Shown: positions 1-9,299, counted from the first letter of the stretch. The stretch: DNA of 64,000 bases from Pseudonocardiaceae bacterium (GCA_009379845.1 WHSZ01000005.1:1-64000); one strand, 5' to 3'. Translations and numbers: made by a program. The notes: a model not told the origin generated them from the letters alone.

Positions 1-201
1 CAACAACCCCACCGCCGCCGCGCCGCCGGGCCGGGTGGTCTGCGTGAACCGGTCGATCAGGGCATCGCGGTTGGCCAGCCCCGTCAGCCGGTCGGTCCGC
101 AGCTCGTGCCGCAACCGCCGCGTCGCGCGGGCGGACAACAGCCACCCCGCCGTGCTCACCGCACCCGTGGCCAGTGGCGCGAACATCGCAAGACTGCTCA
201 T
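1..201 (-). CDS. GGDEF-domain (diguanylate cyclase-like) protein, N-terminal part only, runs off the left edge
   Basis: Reverse strand from ATG at 201: MSSLAMFAPLATGAVSTAGWLLSARATRRLRHELRTDRLTGLANRDALIDRF...; 'DRLTGLANR' is the typical start of a GGDEF domain after a hydrophobic segment. Absent from ORF track because truncated. ATGA overlap with upstream gene. Confidence 0.7.
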   Translation of the reverse strand, partial: MSSLAMFAPLATGAVSTAGWLLSARATRRLRHELRTDRLTGLANRDALIDRFTQTTRPGGAAAVGLL

Positions 202-2000
202 CGCCGCTCACCCCCGTAGGTGTCCGCATCCACGCGGGTGTGGTGGCGGTCCACCTCGAGGTGAATGCCCAGCCGGTGCCGGGTGGTGGCGAACCGGTCC
301 TGGCCCAGCCATTCCTCGAACCGGCCGGCGAACCGGTGCCACCCATCACTCCAGCGTTCGACGCGCTCTGCCCACCGCTGCGCCCGCGCGGCGGCCCGCA
401 CGTCGCGGCGTTTCCAGGCCATCTGCACCCGCCCGACCGCGGCCGGCATGTTCCGGCGGATGATCAGCACCCGGCGGGGCGGTAGCTGGGAGATCTGGGC
501 CGGTGAGAGGACCGGGACGCGTTGACTGGACATTGAGCGCAGTCCGCCGTCCTCGTCGAAGGTCGGCACCTCCTCGTAGCGCTCGCCCGTCAACGACGAA
601 TACGCCGCGAGGTCGTCCTGGTCCCGGGTGGCGCCGTAGATCATCAACGTGGCGGCGTTGTTCAGGATCGCCGCCGCGCCGTCGTCGCCCCACCGCTGCT
701 TGAGCTGCGCCCGCGACTGGGCAGCGATGTGGATGGTGACGTTGCGCCCGCCCATGTCCGCGGTCCACTCGTCCAACGGAATCGGGCAGATCAGCGCCGC
801 CTCGTCCAACGCCAGCGTCAACGGCGGATCCAGCCGGCCCCCGGCCTCGAACGCGGCCAGGCGGCGGGCCTCGCGGGCGATATGGCCCGTCAACGCGGTC
901 ACCAGTGGCGCGACCTGGGCATCTTGGGCGCCCAGCAGGTACACCGTGCCCCGGTTCGCCAGCAGCTCGGCCACATCGAAATCCCCGCCGGTGGCCGCGG
1001 CCGAGGCCGTGCCGTCGGTCAACCAGCCCAGCGCGGGCATGATCGTGGCGCAAATCGACGAGCGGGTGCGGTCGTTCGTGCCCAAAAACTGCAGTGCGTC
1101 CTGCTCATACGCCGGTTCCGGCGAGCGGCGCAAGAACCGCTGCACCTCCGTGCCGGCCTGGTCCGGATCGGCGACCCAGGCGAGCACGTCTCGCATCGAG
1201 CCGCCACCCAGGGCGGCGGCGTGCAGCAGCGAGGCCAGCACGCGCCGGGCCTGGCTGTGCCAGAACTCCATGTCGCCACCGCGTCCCGGCGCGGCCGACC
1301 CGGACAGCAGGTCCTCAGCTCGCGCGGCCGCCGTGACCGGCTCGGCGCAGCCGGACAGCGGGTCGAACGTCACCGACGAGTCCAGTCCGCCCAACCCCGA
1401 CGGGTTGAACACCCCCACCGGGCCACTACGGGCGCGGCACGGGCCGGTCAGCGTCACCAGATCAGTCCGGGTGCTGGTGGCGATCACCGCGCCCGGCGCG
1501 TCCAGAATCCGGCCCGCCAACTCACCCGTCTTGCCCGTGCGCGGGCCACCGATCCGCAGCGTCACGTCCTCGACCGGCGACCACACCCGCAACAAACCGA
1601 CCCGCGCTAACGGTGTGGCCAGCTCCCGAAGCGGCACCATCAACCGCCGCCACCACGGCAACCCCGACAAGCTCGGGCGCAACACACTCGCCTTGCTGCG
1701 CACCGCCAACCCCGACGCGACGCGCAAAATCGTCCACCGCGACGCCACACCGTCATTGCGCTTCGACCGGCGCGACCACCGATTCACCGTGCCCGGCGTC
1801 CCCGTACGCCGCCGCGCCACAATCACCAGCGGACCACCGACCAGCAGGCCACCGACCACCATCAACCACGGCCAATAAACCTGCCCCGGCGTCTCCTCCG
1901 GCATCCGAGCCATCAACCAGCCCAGGACAAACAAACCCAAACCAGCCAACACCACACGCCGCAACACCTGCGACCGCTTCTGCCTCGAACCCCCACTCAT
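198..2000 (-). CDS. Type IV secretion/conjugation coupling protein (VirD4/TraG/TraD-like ATPase)
   Basis: N-terminal TM segments, Walker A-like 'RIGGPRTGKTGEL', 'VGVFNPSG', 'LALDEAALICPIPLDEWTADMGGRNVTIHIAAQSRAQLKQRWG' typical of TraG/TraD. Start set at ATG 2000 overlapping upstream stop (ATGA). Confidence 0.8.
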   Translation of the reverse strand: MSGGSRQKRSQVLRRVVLAGLGLFVLGWLMARMPEETPGQVYWPWLMVVGGLLVGGPLVIVARRRTGTPGTVNRWSRRSKRNDGVASRWTILRVASGLAVRSKASVLRPSLSGLPWWRRLMVPLRELATPLARVGLLRVWSPVEDVTLRIGGPRTGKTGELAGRILDAPGAVIATSTRTDLVTLTGPCRARSGPVGVFNPSGLGGLDSSVTFDPLSGCAEPVTAAARAEDLLSGSAAPGRGGDMEFWHSQARRVLASLLHAAALGGGSMRDVLAWVADPDQAGTEVQRFLRRSPEPAYEQDALQFLGTNDRTRSSICATIMPALGWLTDGTASAAATGGDFDVAELLANRGTVYLLGAQDAQVAPLVTALTGHIAREARRLAAFEAGGRLDPPLTLALDEAALICPIPLDEWTADMGGRNVTIHIAAQSRAQLKQRWGDDGAAAILNNAATLMIYGATRDQDDLAAYSSLTGERYEEVPTFDEDGGLRSMSSQRVPVLSPAQISQLPPRRVLIIRRNMPAAVGRVQMAWKRRDVRAAARAQRWAERVERWSDGWHRFAGRFEEWLGQDRFATTRHRLGIHLEVDRHHTRVDADTYGGERR

Positions 2001-2365
2001 GCGGCACCTCCGGACGTCCGAGCTCTCCACTCAGCTGTCCAGTCCCCGACGTCAAGGCACCTACCCTCGGCGCACGCTCCGTCGAGCAGCTGCTCGACTG
2101 CCTTCGCCGGAATGACGTACCGGCCTTGACCTCGCCTGTGCCGCATGCACAACCCGGGAAAGACGTCGGCCTGGATGAGGCGGTACAGGTACTCCTGGGA
2201 GACGCTCAGCAGTGCCGCGGCTTCTGGAACCTTGTAGGTGGGCACGCCGTTCGCCCGCTTCTGCAACGCATTGCGTAGCGCAATGTCGCGCATCAACTCG
2301 CGGCACTGCGCTTGTCCGACCCCGGTCTGGTCTGTCGTAACTTGTTCCTGCATCTGGGACTCCAT
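1997..2365 (-). CDS. Small helix-turn-helix (excisionase/MerR-like) DNA-binding protein
   Basis: 'TYKVPEAAALLSVSQEYLYRLIQADVFPGLCMRHRRGQGRYVIPAKAVEQLL' resembles HTH_17/excisionase family; lies between operator array and coupling-protein gene. Confidence 0.65.
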   Translation of the reverse strand: MESQMQEQVTTDQTGVGQAQCRELMRDIALRNALQKRANGVPTYKVPEAAALLSVSQEYLYRLIQADVFPGLCMRHRRGQGRYVIPAKAVEQLLDGACAEGRCLDVGDWTAEWRARTSGGAA

Positions 2366-2439
2366 GTGTCGGGTGCAAGGCCCGGGCGGGGCGGCCTCCC
2401 CGCTCGGGCCGTCGCCTTTTTGGCGTTTTCACCCAACCA

Positions 2440-2522
2440 ACTTGTATAGCTTGGCTAGGCATGTTTGAAGCTACCTAGCCTGGCTAGCCATGTCAACAGG
2501 TTGTCTAGGCTGGCTAGCCTGG
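2440..2522. promoter_or_regulatory. Array of three GGCTAG-containing operator-like repeats in the divergent promoter region
   Basis: TAGCTTGGCTAGGCATG, CTACCTAGCCTGGCTAGCCATG, TGTCTAGGCTGGCTAGCCTGG; GGCTAG cores start at 2453, 2482, 2512 (29-30 bp period). Confidence 0.65.
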
Positions 2523-2549
2523 ATCGGTCAGGGGGCATAGAGTTGGGGC

Positions 2550-3392
2550 ATGGAGCTCGATCCAGAGGACCCGCGGCCGCCATATCAGCAAGTGGCGAAT
2601 TCTCTGCGTGCCGCCATCTTGACCAGGACATTTCAACCAGGTGAGAAGCTGCCGTCCGGGCCCGAACTTGCGCAGCGCTTCAACGTCGCGCGCATGACCG
2701 TTCAGCATGCGATTCGCCTGCTGCGCGACGAGGGCCTCGTCATCTCTCGGCAAGGAAGCGGCGTCTACGTCCGGGAGCGCACCCAGCGACCGGTCGACCT
2801 GCGCTCGCACTTGGAGCGCGCATTCGAGGAACCTGACGTTGCCGTCGACTTCGCGGGTTTCTCCGGCGAGACGCTAAACGGCGCGATCACCGAGCCACTC
2901 GACAAGATCCGCGACGGCCGGCTGCGACCGGAGTCGCTGTCCGTGCGGCTCCTCGTTCCGGACCCTGGCCAACCGTGGGCCTTGCCGAGCCGGGTCGACG
3001 ACCTCGGCGACAGCCCGGCGTTCCGGGAGCGCGCGACGCGCATCATGCAGCGCAGCACCTTTGCCCTCGTAGATGCTGTGAACGAGTTGGCGGACCTCGG
3101 CCTTCTTCCGAAGGCTCACGCCCAGGTCCGAGTCAACCCGGTGATGCCGCTGTTCAAGCTCTATCTCATCAACGACACGGACGCGTTCTTCGGCTACTAC
3201 CCGGTGCAAGAGCACCAGGTCACGCTCGACGGCGAGCAGACAGCCATTTGGGACCTCATGGGCAAGGACGCGACCCTCTTCCACTACTGCGCCGACGGTG
3301 ACGAGGACTCGCTCGGGTCCCAGTACATCCGTCAGTCCCGTATGTGGTTCGACTCGATTTGGACGTCGGTCGGCAGGGAGTTCAAGCAGTGA
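2550..3392 (+). CDS. GntR-family transcriptional regulator
   Basis: 'PPYQQVANSLRAAILTRTFQPGEKLPSGPELAQRFNVARMTVQHAIRLLRDEGLVISRQGSGVYV' canonical GntR winged helix. Confidence 0.85.
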   Translation: MELDPEDPRPPYQQVANSLRAAILTRTFQPGEKLPSGPELAQRFNVARMTVQHAIRLLRDEGLVISRQGSGVYVRERTQRPVDLRSHLERAFEEPDVAVDFAGFSGETLNGAITEPLDKIRDGRLRPESLSVRLLVPDPGQPWALPSRVDDLGDSPAFRERATRIMQRSTFALVDAVNELADLGLLPKAHAQVRVNPVMPLFKLYLINDTDAFFGYYPVQEHQVTLDGEQTAIWDLMGKDATLFHYCADGDEDSLGSQYIRQSRMWFDSIWTSVGREFKQ

Positions 3393-4060
3393 GCAGCGAG
3401 GCACTCGACTCGGTACTCGCCAGAACCTCGAATGTCCTGCTCGACTTCGACGGCCCTATCTGCTCGGTCTTCAGCCACTTCACGCCCATGGCAGTCGCGA
3501 AGGAACTACGAACCCGGCTGGACGGAATCGACGCTCCGGAGACAAATGAACCCTTCGAGTTGCTGAATTACGTCGCACAGGAAGGCTTGTCCGCAGCCTC
3601 CGCTGTCGAGGCGGAGCTTGCGCAGTTGGAAATCGAGGCAGTCTCAACTGCGACACCAACCAGCGGAGCCACAGAGGTTCTTCGCTACTTCGCTGATGCC
3701 GGTCGCAGAGTTGTCGTAGTGAGCAACAACTCTGCCAGCGCCATCGACGTCTACCTCCGGAAACATGCGCTCGGCTCATACGTAGCCGGGGTTTCAGCGC
3801 GCACCAAACCTGACCCCGGGCTCTTGAAACCAAACCCGCACTTGCTCCACGACGCCGTCGCACTGCTCCGGGCGGAACCCAGCACCTGCGTAATGGTCGG
3901 CGATTCCCTCACCGACATCGACGCGGCGCGGGCAGCTGGATGCCCCGCGATCGGGTACGCCAATAAGCCCGGAAAGCGCGAACGGTTCGCAGTGGTCGAG
4001 CCGACGGCCATCATCGACCACATGACAGATCTACTCCGTCAGGAACGGACGAGGCAGTAG
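3389..4060 (+). CDS. HAD-superfamily hydrolase
   Basis: 'NVLLDFDGPICSVF' (motif I), 'VVVVSNNSASAI', 'KPNPHLL', 'CVMVGDSLTDIDAARAAGCPAIGY'. GTG start overlaps GntR stop (GTGA). Confidence 0.8.
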   Translation: MSSEALDSVLARTSNVLLDFDGPICSVFSHFTPMAVAKELRTRLDGIDAPETNEPFELLNYVAQEGLSAASAVEAELAQLEIEAVSTATPTSGATEVLRYFADAGRRVVVVSNNSASAIDVYLRKHALGSYVAGVSARTKPDPGLLKPNPHLLHDAVALLRAEPSTCVMVGDSLTDIDAARAAGCPAIGYANKPGKRERFAVVEPTAIIDHMTDLLRQERTRQ

Positions 4061-4192
4061 CCGGGCAGCGTGATCGGGCGTGCGAAGATGCCATCGACTC
4101 GTGCTGGCGATATCTTCCACAGCTCCGTGGGCACCGGCGATCTCCACACGCCATGCCGCGAATTCGGCTGGATGACGCCACCGAGTTCCTTC

Positions 4193-4909
4193 TTACTCCG
4201 CGCCCCCTGCGATACGCATGGTGTCAAGGCACAGTTTGCCAAATTCGGTCACTGTCCAGGGATTGCCGCCGAACGACAAGCCACTTCCATCGGGACGCGT
4301 TACAAGCCCGTGCGTGGATAGTCGTGCGAGTACGTGCTCGAGCACGAGTGCTATGCCGGGCATCACTTCTTCCAAGGACGGGACCCGGGCCTTCCGATCT
4401 GGGCGAACGTGCCATCCGCGATCTTCCTGGTTCATCCGGTCCAGCACCTTGATGTCGACCGCATCAAGCTGGCCCAACGTTCACACGATGCGCAGCGACT
4501 CATCGACCTTGGCCGAATCCTCAGCCAAAGCACCAGTCGCAAGTGCGCGCCCTAACGCTCGTATAGCAGGTTCGTAGTCGGACAGCGCGGCCGCCTGCAG
4601 CGCTCGACCGATGATTTCCAGGCGCCTGTCGTCGTCGAAGCCTGCAGCCCGCTCAACCAGGTCGTCGAACGACCTCCCGGAAATGCCCTCAGCGATTGCC
4701 GCCGCCTTATCAACCCGGTCCATGCGGCGACTCATTACACGCTGCAAGCCCTTGGCCCCGTCCGCGAGCAGCGGCGAGGTCGCACTTCCAATGAGGGCAC
4801 CTACAGGACCGAAAATGGTAGCCCCGACCAGTCCCAGAATCGCGCTACTGACTGAGCCAACAGTTCGAGAGAGAAAATCGGGGTCAGATCCGGGGTTTTC
4901 GTCGGCCAT
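4193..4909 (-). pseudogene. Hypothetical protein (hydrophobic N-terminus) interrupted by one in-frame TGA at 4481-4483
   Basis: ORFs 4481..4909 and 4193..4477 are in the same frame; reading through gives ...DESLRIV*TLGQLDAVDIKVLDRM... A single CGA>TGA change would account for it. Confidence 0.55.
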
Positions 4910-5086
4910 ACTCGGTAATCAGCACCCAGAGCCGGTGCGTTACGACCCAACGTGGACCACTGCGCCCGATCATGCTCGTTCCGAACGAGAAACCTGACCG
5001 CCAAGGGCGGCATACGAGAAATTAGCGACGGCAACCAGCATGCAGGGACGACATCGGATGTCTACCTTTCCACCGCTGCGCGGAAT

Positions 5087-7207
5087 TCATACCTGGGCTG
5101 CGCTCGCAACCAGCCTCCACGCAGTCACTCTTTCTATATCAAGCTCTAAGCCCTGCGACAACTCTTCGTGCGCTACGCCAGTCTTGAGGCTGAGGACAGC
5201 TGCGTCATACTCAACATCGCCCGATACCGCTCGCGGGTCGACCATGAAGAAACCGCGGGAAGCTCGCAGGATGTTGCCGCAGGACGCGTCACCGTGACAT
5301 AGCGAACGGGATTCGTCGGGAACCAGGCTTTCGAGCAACGGGAGCGCAGCCGCGCGCTCCTCTAGACTCACCGCATCGGCTTCTGGAGGCAAGTCGACAG
5401 GTTCGGTCTGCGCGAGCCGTTCGCGAAGCCACGCCGAAATCGGCGGGAACTCGTGCGGGGAGGGGGCGCCGTCCTTCAAAGGACGGAGCAACTCGCAAAG
5501 TTCTTCGACCGATGCTGTCGCGTCAACGTGAGTGCCGGGCTGCACCTGGTCCAACACTGTCCAGGTGCCGCTCATCGATTCGACGACTTCGTGCACGGTC
5601 GGACCGATCCCCAACTCAGCAAGCTGTTTGGCAGCAGTGGCTTGCAACCCTCCGGCCGGGTCTGGTGTCGACTTCAGCACGAGCAACCGGTCGTCCTTAG
5701 TCTCGACCGACACCACGAAGCCGTAACGCGCGTCCATGATCCGCACCGGCCGAGCGCGATACCGCGAGCACAACTCGGCCAACTCGGCGCGGACCGACGT
5801 CGCCCATCGTTGTCCGCTCTCCGGCCATCTGGTGCACACAGACTGCACCGTGGCGTCGGGAATGGCCACTTGGGATGCTTGCGGTTCCGGCCGCGAAAGG
5901 CGGCTCCCAAGTAGCTCGGCTGCCCGGCGATCCGATTCGCCGACCCATGCCGCGTACACGCGAAGGGTGGTCGCGCCGCCTCCGCCGTGGCCGAGCCTGC
6001 CGGCCACAGTGCGCAGGTCGATGCCAGCGGTCAGCAGCTCGGTTGCCGAGTAGTGGCGCAGGGCATGCAAGTGGCTGTCGATGCCGATGCATTTGCACAT
6101 GCGCGAGTAGCGGTGTGTGACGCCGTCCGGGTCGTATGGCCGGTCGAACGTCGACTCGTACGAGAACAGGAACGCTGCGTCGGTCGGCTCGGTCCCTACC
6201 TGCCGCGTGAACTCCTCATAACGCTGCCGGTGTTCGGTCAAGACCTCGACCGTTGCCGGGTCGAGCGAGATGCGGCGGATCTGGTGCGTCTTCGTGTCCT
6301 TTTCGAACGATCGGCCATTGACGCGCACGTAGTTGCGGCGAATCGTCACATAGCCGTTGGCCAGATCGAAGTCTGACCAGCGCAGTGCCAGTACTTCAGC
6401 GCGACGGAGTCCGGTGACCATCACCAACCAAACGAGGGTTCCCCAGGTCTCGTCGTCCTGCCACGCCGCCTCAATTATTCGGGCGGCTTGATCGGCGGTT
6501 GGTGGGTTGGGCCTCGGTGCTGTTTGGCGCGGCTTCTTCGCGACATCCGTGGGATTGCTGGTGATCCAGCCCCATCGCACCGCGGCCGAGAAAACGCCAC
6601 TAAGGACGAAGTGGATCTTCGAGATCGTCGAGTTCGAGAGCGGCCGGCACTGATGTTGCTTGCATTCGATGACCTCGCAGCCTGCCTTTTCGCAGTCGTG
6701 CGGCTTGTCGCCGGCGGCTGGCGGGCGGCCGGGCGGACGGCGGTGCCGTACCGTCCGGCACTCGTGCTCGCCTTCTACGCGATGCTCGATGAACGGCTGA
6801 CCGTCGCAGCGCACGCTGCATCGACGCAACTCGGCGTAGAACTCCTCGAGGACCCTTGGGGTGACCTTGCCGATGGGCTCGTCGCCGAACGCTGGGCCGA
6901 TATAAAGCCGTAGATAGCTCTCGTAGCTAACTCGCGTGTTGTCTTCGATTTCGTGCACACGCAACCAGTCGGTGAACGCCTTTCGCAGCGTCCCTCTCGT
7001 CTGAGCGTGCCGCTGCTCGTCGACTTGCGCGCGCAGCGTGTTCAAGATCCGCTGCGCCTCGTCCTCGTCGGTCGTCGACTCCCGCAGATACAGTCGCTTG
7101 CCGGTCAGCGGGTCGACCCCGGCGTAGACCTTGACGCGGAACGAGTTGCCGCGGCGCTCGATAGTTCCGCGCGTCCGGGTCTTGCTACTCGTCCGCTTGG
7201 CCACGGT
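5087..7207 (-). CDS. int: Tyrosine recombinase/integrase fused to a C-terminal APH-like phosphotransferase domain
   Basis: Integrase: core-binding domain, 'TGLRRAEVLALRWSDFDL', 'HLHALRHYSATELLTAGIDLRTVAGRLGHGGGGATTLRVYAAW' (R..HxxR..H..Y). After a linker: 'DDRLLVLKSTPDPAGG...SLCHGDASCGNILRASRGFFMVDPRAVSGDVEYDAAVLS' = APH HGDxxxxN and D motifs. Likely GTG start near 7207 (VAKRTSSK); ORF extends to 7258. Confidence 0.85.
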   Translation of the reverse strand, partial: TVAKRTSSKTRTRGTIERRGNSFRVKVYAGVDPLTGKRLYLRESTTDEDEAQRILNTLRAQVDEQRHAQTRGTLRKAFTDWLRVHEIEDNTRVSYESYLRLYIGPAFGDEPIGKVTPRVLEEFYAELRRCSVRCDGQPFIEHRVEGEHECRTVRHRRPPGRPPAAGDKPHDCEKAGCEVIECKQHQCRPLSNSTISKIHFVLSGVFSAAVRWGWITSNPTDVAKKPRQTAPRPNPPTADQAARIIEAAWQDDETWGTLVWLVMVTGLRRAEVLALRWSDFDLANGYVTIRRNYVRVNGRSFEKDTKTHQIRRISLDPATVEVLTEHRQRYEEFTRQVGTEPTDAAFLFSYESTFDRPYDPDGVTHRYSRMCKCIGIDSHLHALRHYSATELLTAGIDLRTVAGRLGHGGGGATTLRVYAAWVGESDRRAAELLGSRLSRPEPQASQVAIPDATVQSVCTRWPESGQRWATSVRAELAELCSRYRARPVRIMDARYGFVVSVETKDDRLLVLKSTPDPAGGLQATAAKQLAELGIGPTVHEVVESMSGTWTVLDQVQPGTHVDATASVEELCELLRPLKDGAPSPHEFPPISAWLRERLAQTEPVDLPPEADAVSLEERAAALPLLESLVPDESRSLCHGDASCGNILRASRGFFMVDPRAVSGDVEYDAAVLSLKTGVAHEELSQGLELDIERVTAWRLVASAAQV

Positions 7208-7289
7208 TCCAGGGTACTCGCACCCACCATGAATCCCATGACGCTTACGCGCGATCATCAGGAGAGGAAGAAAACCGAGGTGAAATGGG

Positions 7290-7362
7290 TGGGCCGCCTG
7301 GGGCTCGAACCCAGAACCTACGGATTAAAAGTCCGCAGCTCTACCAATTGAGCTAACGGCCC
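7290..7362 (-). tRNA. tRNA-Lys (anticodon TTT)
   Basis: Reverse complement GGGCCGTTAGCTCAATTGGTAGAGCTGCGGACTTTTAATCCGTAGGTTCTGGGTTCGAGCCCCAGGCGGCCCA folds as a cloverleaf; anticodon loop CTTTTAA. Confidence 0.93.
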
Positions 7363-7476
7363 GCAGCCAGCAGTGTAACCAACGTCGGCCACGCCCCGTC
7401 GCGGCCGGTGTCCCTGAGACCGAGTTTGAGCCGATCAGCGTGCGCGAACCAAGACCGTCCCTTGTGGACCACGAGG

Positions 7477-8640
7477 CTAGCGCGGTCGCCGCAACCGAGC
7501 CTTGGCGCGCCAATACATCCGGCGTGCGGTCAGCACCTGCGGGTACTGTTCGGCGCGCTGCCGCACCGAACGGGTAAGGCGCTGCCTCTTCGACAACGGC
7601 GGTTCGGGCGTGGGCATGTTCTTGACGAACCCGGCAAGCGTCTGGACGGCGACGTCCAGCATCTCCGAATCGGTTGGCGTGGCTGGCGACTTGCCGCCGG
7701 ACTGCTCGGACGGCGTGGCGGGCAGTAGGTCGGTGAGGTCCCCGACCACGTGGTAGCCAGCAGCCGCGATCTCGTCGATGAAGCGCTTGGCGGTATCCAC
7801 AACCCACTCGTAGTCACCGGCCGGCAACGGGATATGGGACGGCCCGTGCAGGTGCGACAGGATGTCCGCGGCGAGTTGATCCTTGACGATGATGGCGTAC
7901 TTGGGCCAGTCGATGTCGTCGCCGAGAGACTCGTTGAGACGGCGCAGCAGCTCGGTTTCGGCGACACCCAGCGAAAAGTTGTGATGCGGAACGTCAGTGG
8001 TGAACTTGTCGGCGTCGATGTCGATCACCGACGTGAACCGCTGCCAAAGCACGCTGGTCGGCGTGCCGCGTGGCGGCACGGTAACCACATGCACGCGCTC
8101 TGGCGGCAGGTTCTCGCTCCATACCCGCAGCACCCTCGGCAGATCCTGGTAGTCCCAGAACCGCTTGTTGACCTCGGTGAGGTCCTCACGGCGCAGCTCG
8201 GTAAGGAACTCAGGGAGGCTCGTGGTGTCCCTGGTCTTGATGTTCTCCTGCCACACCGAAGGGATCTGGCGGGCCAGATCACGGGCCGTACAGACCAGAT
8301 GGACTTCGGCGAAGGACAAGTCGGACAGCACCTGGGCGACCTCCTCCTGGCTGGCCGGAGCGAGCAGCTCGGCCGAGACCACCGAGTTGCCCTGCCAGGC
8401 GCGTAGCTGCTCGACGAGCCAGCTCCACACCCCGGCGACCCCCGCCTCCTGCCATCGCCCGTACCGTTCCGGGTGCACGTCGATGACGGCCCGATGCTGA
8501 GTTGCCCGGTCGTAACCCGGATAGAGCACGCCGTCGTCAGCGACAGCGTCCCGGTGGTGCCACAGGAGTTCCTGCAACGAGGTAGTACCGGTCTTCGGCA
8601 ACCCAACGTGCAAGTAGATCCGGCGAGAACGAGGAGCCAT
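7477..8640 (-). CDS. Sulfotransferase-like protein
   Basis: 'MAPRSRRIYLHVGLPKTGTTSLQELLWHHRDAVADDGVLYPG' 5'-PSB-like PAPS-binding motif (PKTGTTSLQ) and 'VHLVCTARDLARQIPSVWQENIK'. Confidence 0.7.
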   Translation of the reverse strand: MAPRSRRIYLHVGLPKTGTTSLQELLWHHRDAVADDGVLYPGYDRATQHRAVIDVHPERYGRWQEAGVAGVWSWLVEQLRAWQGNSVVSAELLAPASQEEVAQVLSDLSFAEVHLVCTARDLARQIPSVWQENIKTRDTTSLPEFLTELRREDLTEVNKRFWDYQDLPRVLRVWSENLPPERVHVVTVPPRGTPTSVLWQRFTSVIDIDADKFTTDVPHHNFSLGVAETELLRRLNESLGDDIDWPKYAIIVKDQLAADILSHLHGPSHIPLPAGDYEWVVDTAKRFIDEIAAAGYHVVGDLTDLLPATPSEQSGGKSPATPTDSEMLDVAVQTLAGFVKNMPTPEPPLSKRQRLTRSVRQRAEQYPQVLTARRMYWRAKARLRRPR

Positions 8641-8711
8641 AACCGTGAGAGGGTAGTGGGCCGGTATTGCGCGATAGAAGTCCCCCGGCCCCGACATGAG
8701 GAGGACTGCGG

Positions 8712-9299
8712 ATGTCACGGCCCTCAGTGCTGCGGCTGAGCCACGGAGTGACGGTGTGGCTGACCGGCCTGCCAGGCGCCGGGAAGTCGACCGTTGCCCG
8801 CACGGTCGCCTCCCTGGTAGGCGACGCGGTGGAAGTCGAAGTGCTGGACGGCGACGAGGTGCGCAAGACGATCTCCAGCGATCTCGGGTTTTCCCGCCAG
8901 GACCGCGACGAGCAGGGACGCCGGGTGGGATTCATCGCCGAACTGCTCGCCAGGCATCGCGTGCTCACGCTGGTGCCGGTGATCGCGCCCTACGCCGAGA
9001 CCCGTGCGGCGGTGCGGCAACACCACCAGCGGCGCGGAACGCCGTTCGTCGAGGTGCACGTCAGCACCGACCTGGAGGAATGCGTCCGCCGCGACCCCAA
9101 GGGGCTGTACGCGCGAGCGGCCGCCGGCGAGATCACCGGGCTGACCGGGGTGGACGACGTATACGAGCGGCCGGAGCACCCCGAGCTAAGACTGGACACC
9201 GCCGGGCTGGACGCCGAGACAGCCGCTCAGCAGGTCCTTCGACTGTTAGCCACGTCGGCGGGCGCCGACGTGGCTCGTGAGTCTTTTTCGGTGTTATAG
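8712..9299 (+). CDS. cysC: Adenylylsulfate (APS) kinase
   Basis: 'VTVWLTGLPGAGKSTVARTVA', 'VEVLDGDEVRKTISSDLGFSRQDRDEQGRRVGFIA', 'RRDPKGLYARA'. Confidence 0.9.
   Translation: MSRPSVLRLSHGVTVWLTGLPGAGKSTVARTVASLVGDAVEVEVLDGDEVRKTISSDLGFSRQDRDEQGRRVGFIAELLARHRVLTLVPVIAPYAETRAAVRQHHQRRGTPFVEVHVSTDLEECVRRDPKGLYARAAAGEITGLTGVDDVYERPEHPELRLDTAGLDAETAAQQVLRLLATSAGADVARESFSVL

Noticed and set aside
649-1878. 409-aa plus-strand ORF
   Set aside because: Antisense to the coupling protein gene.
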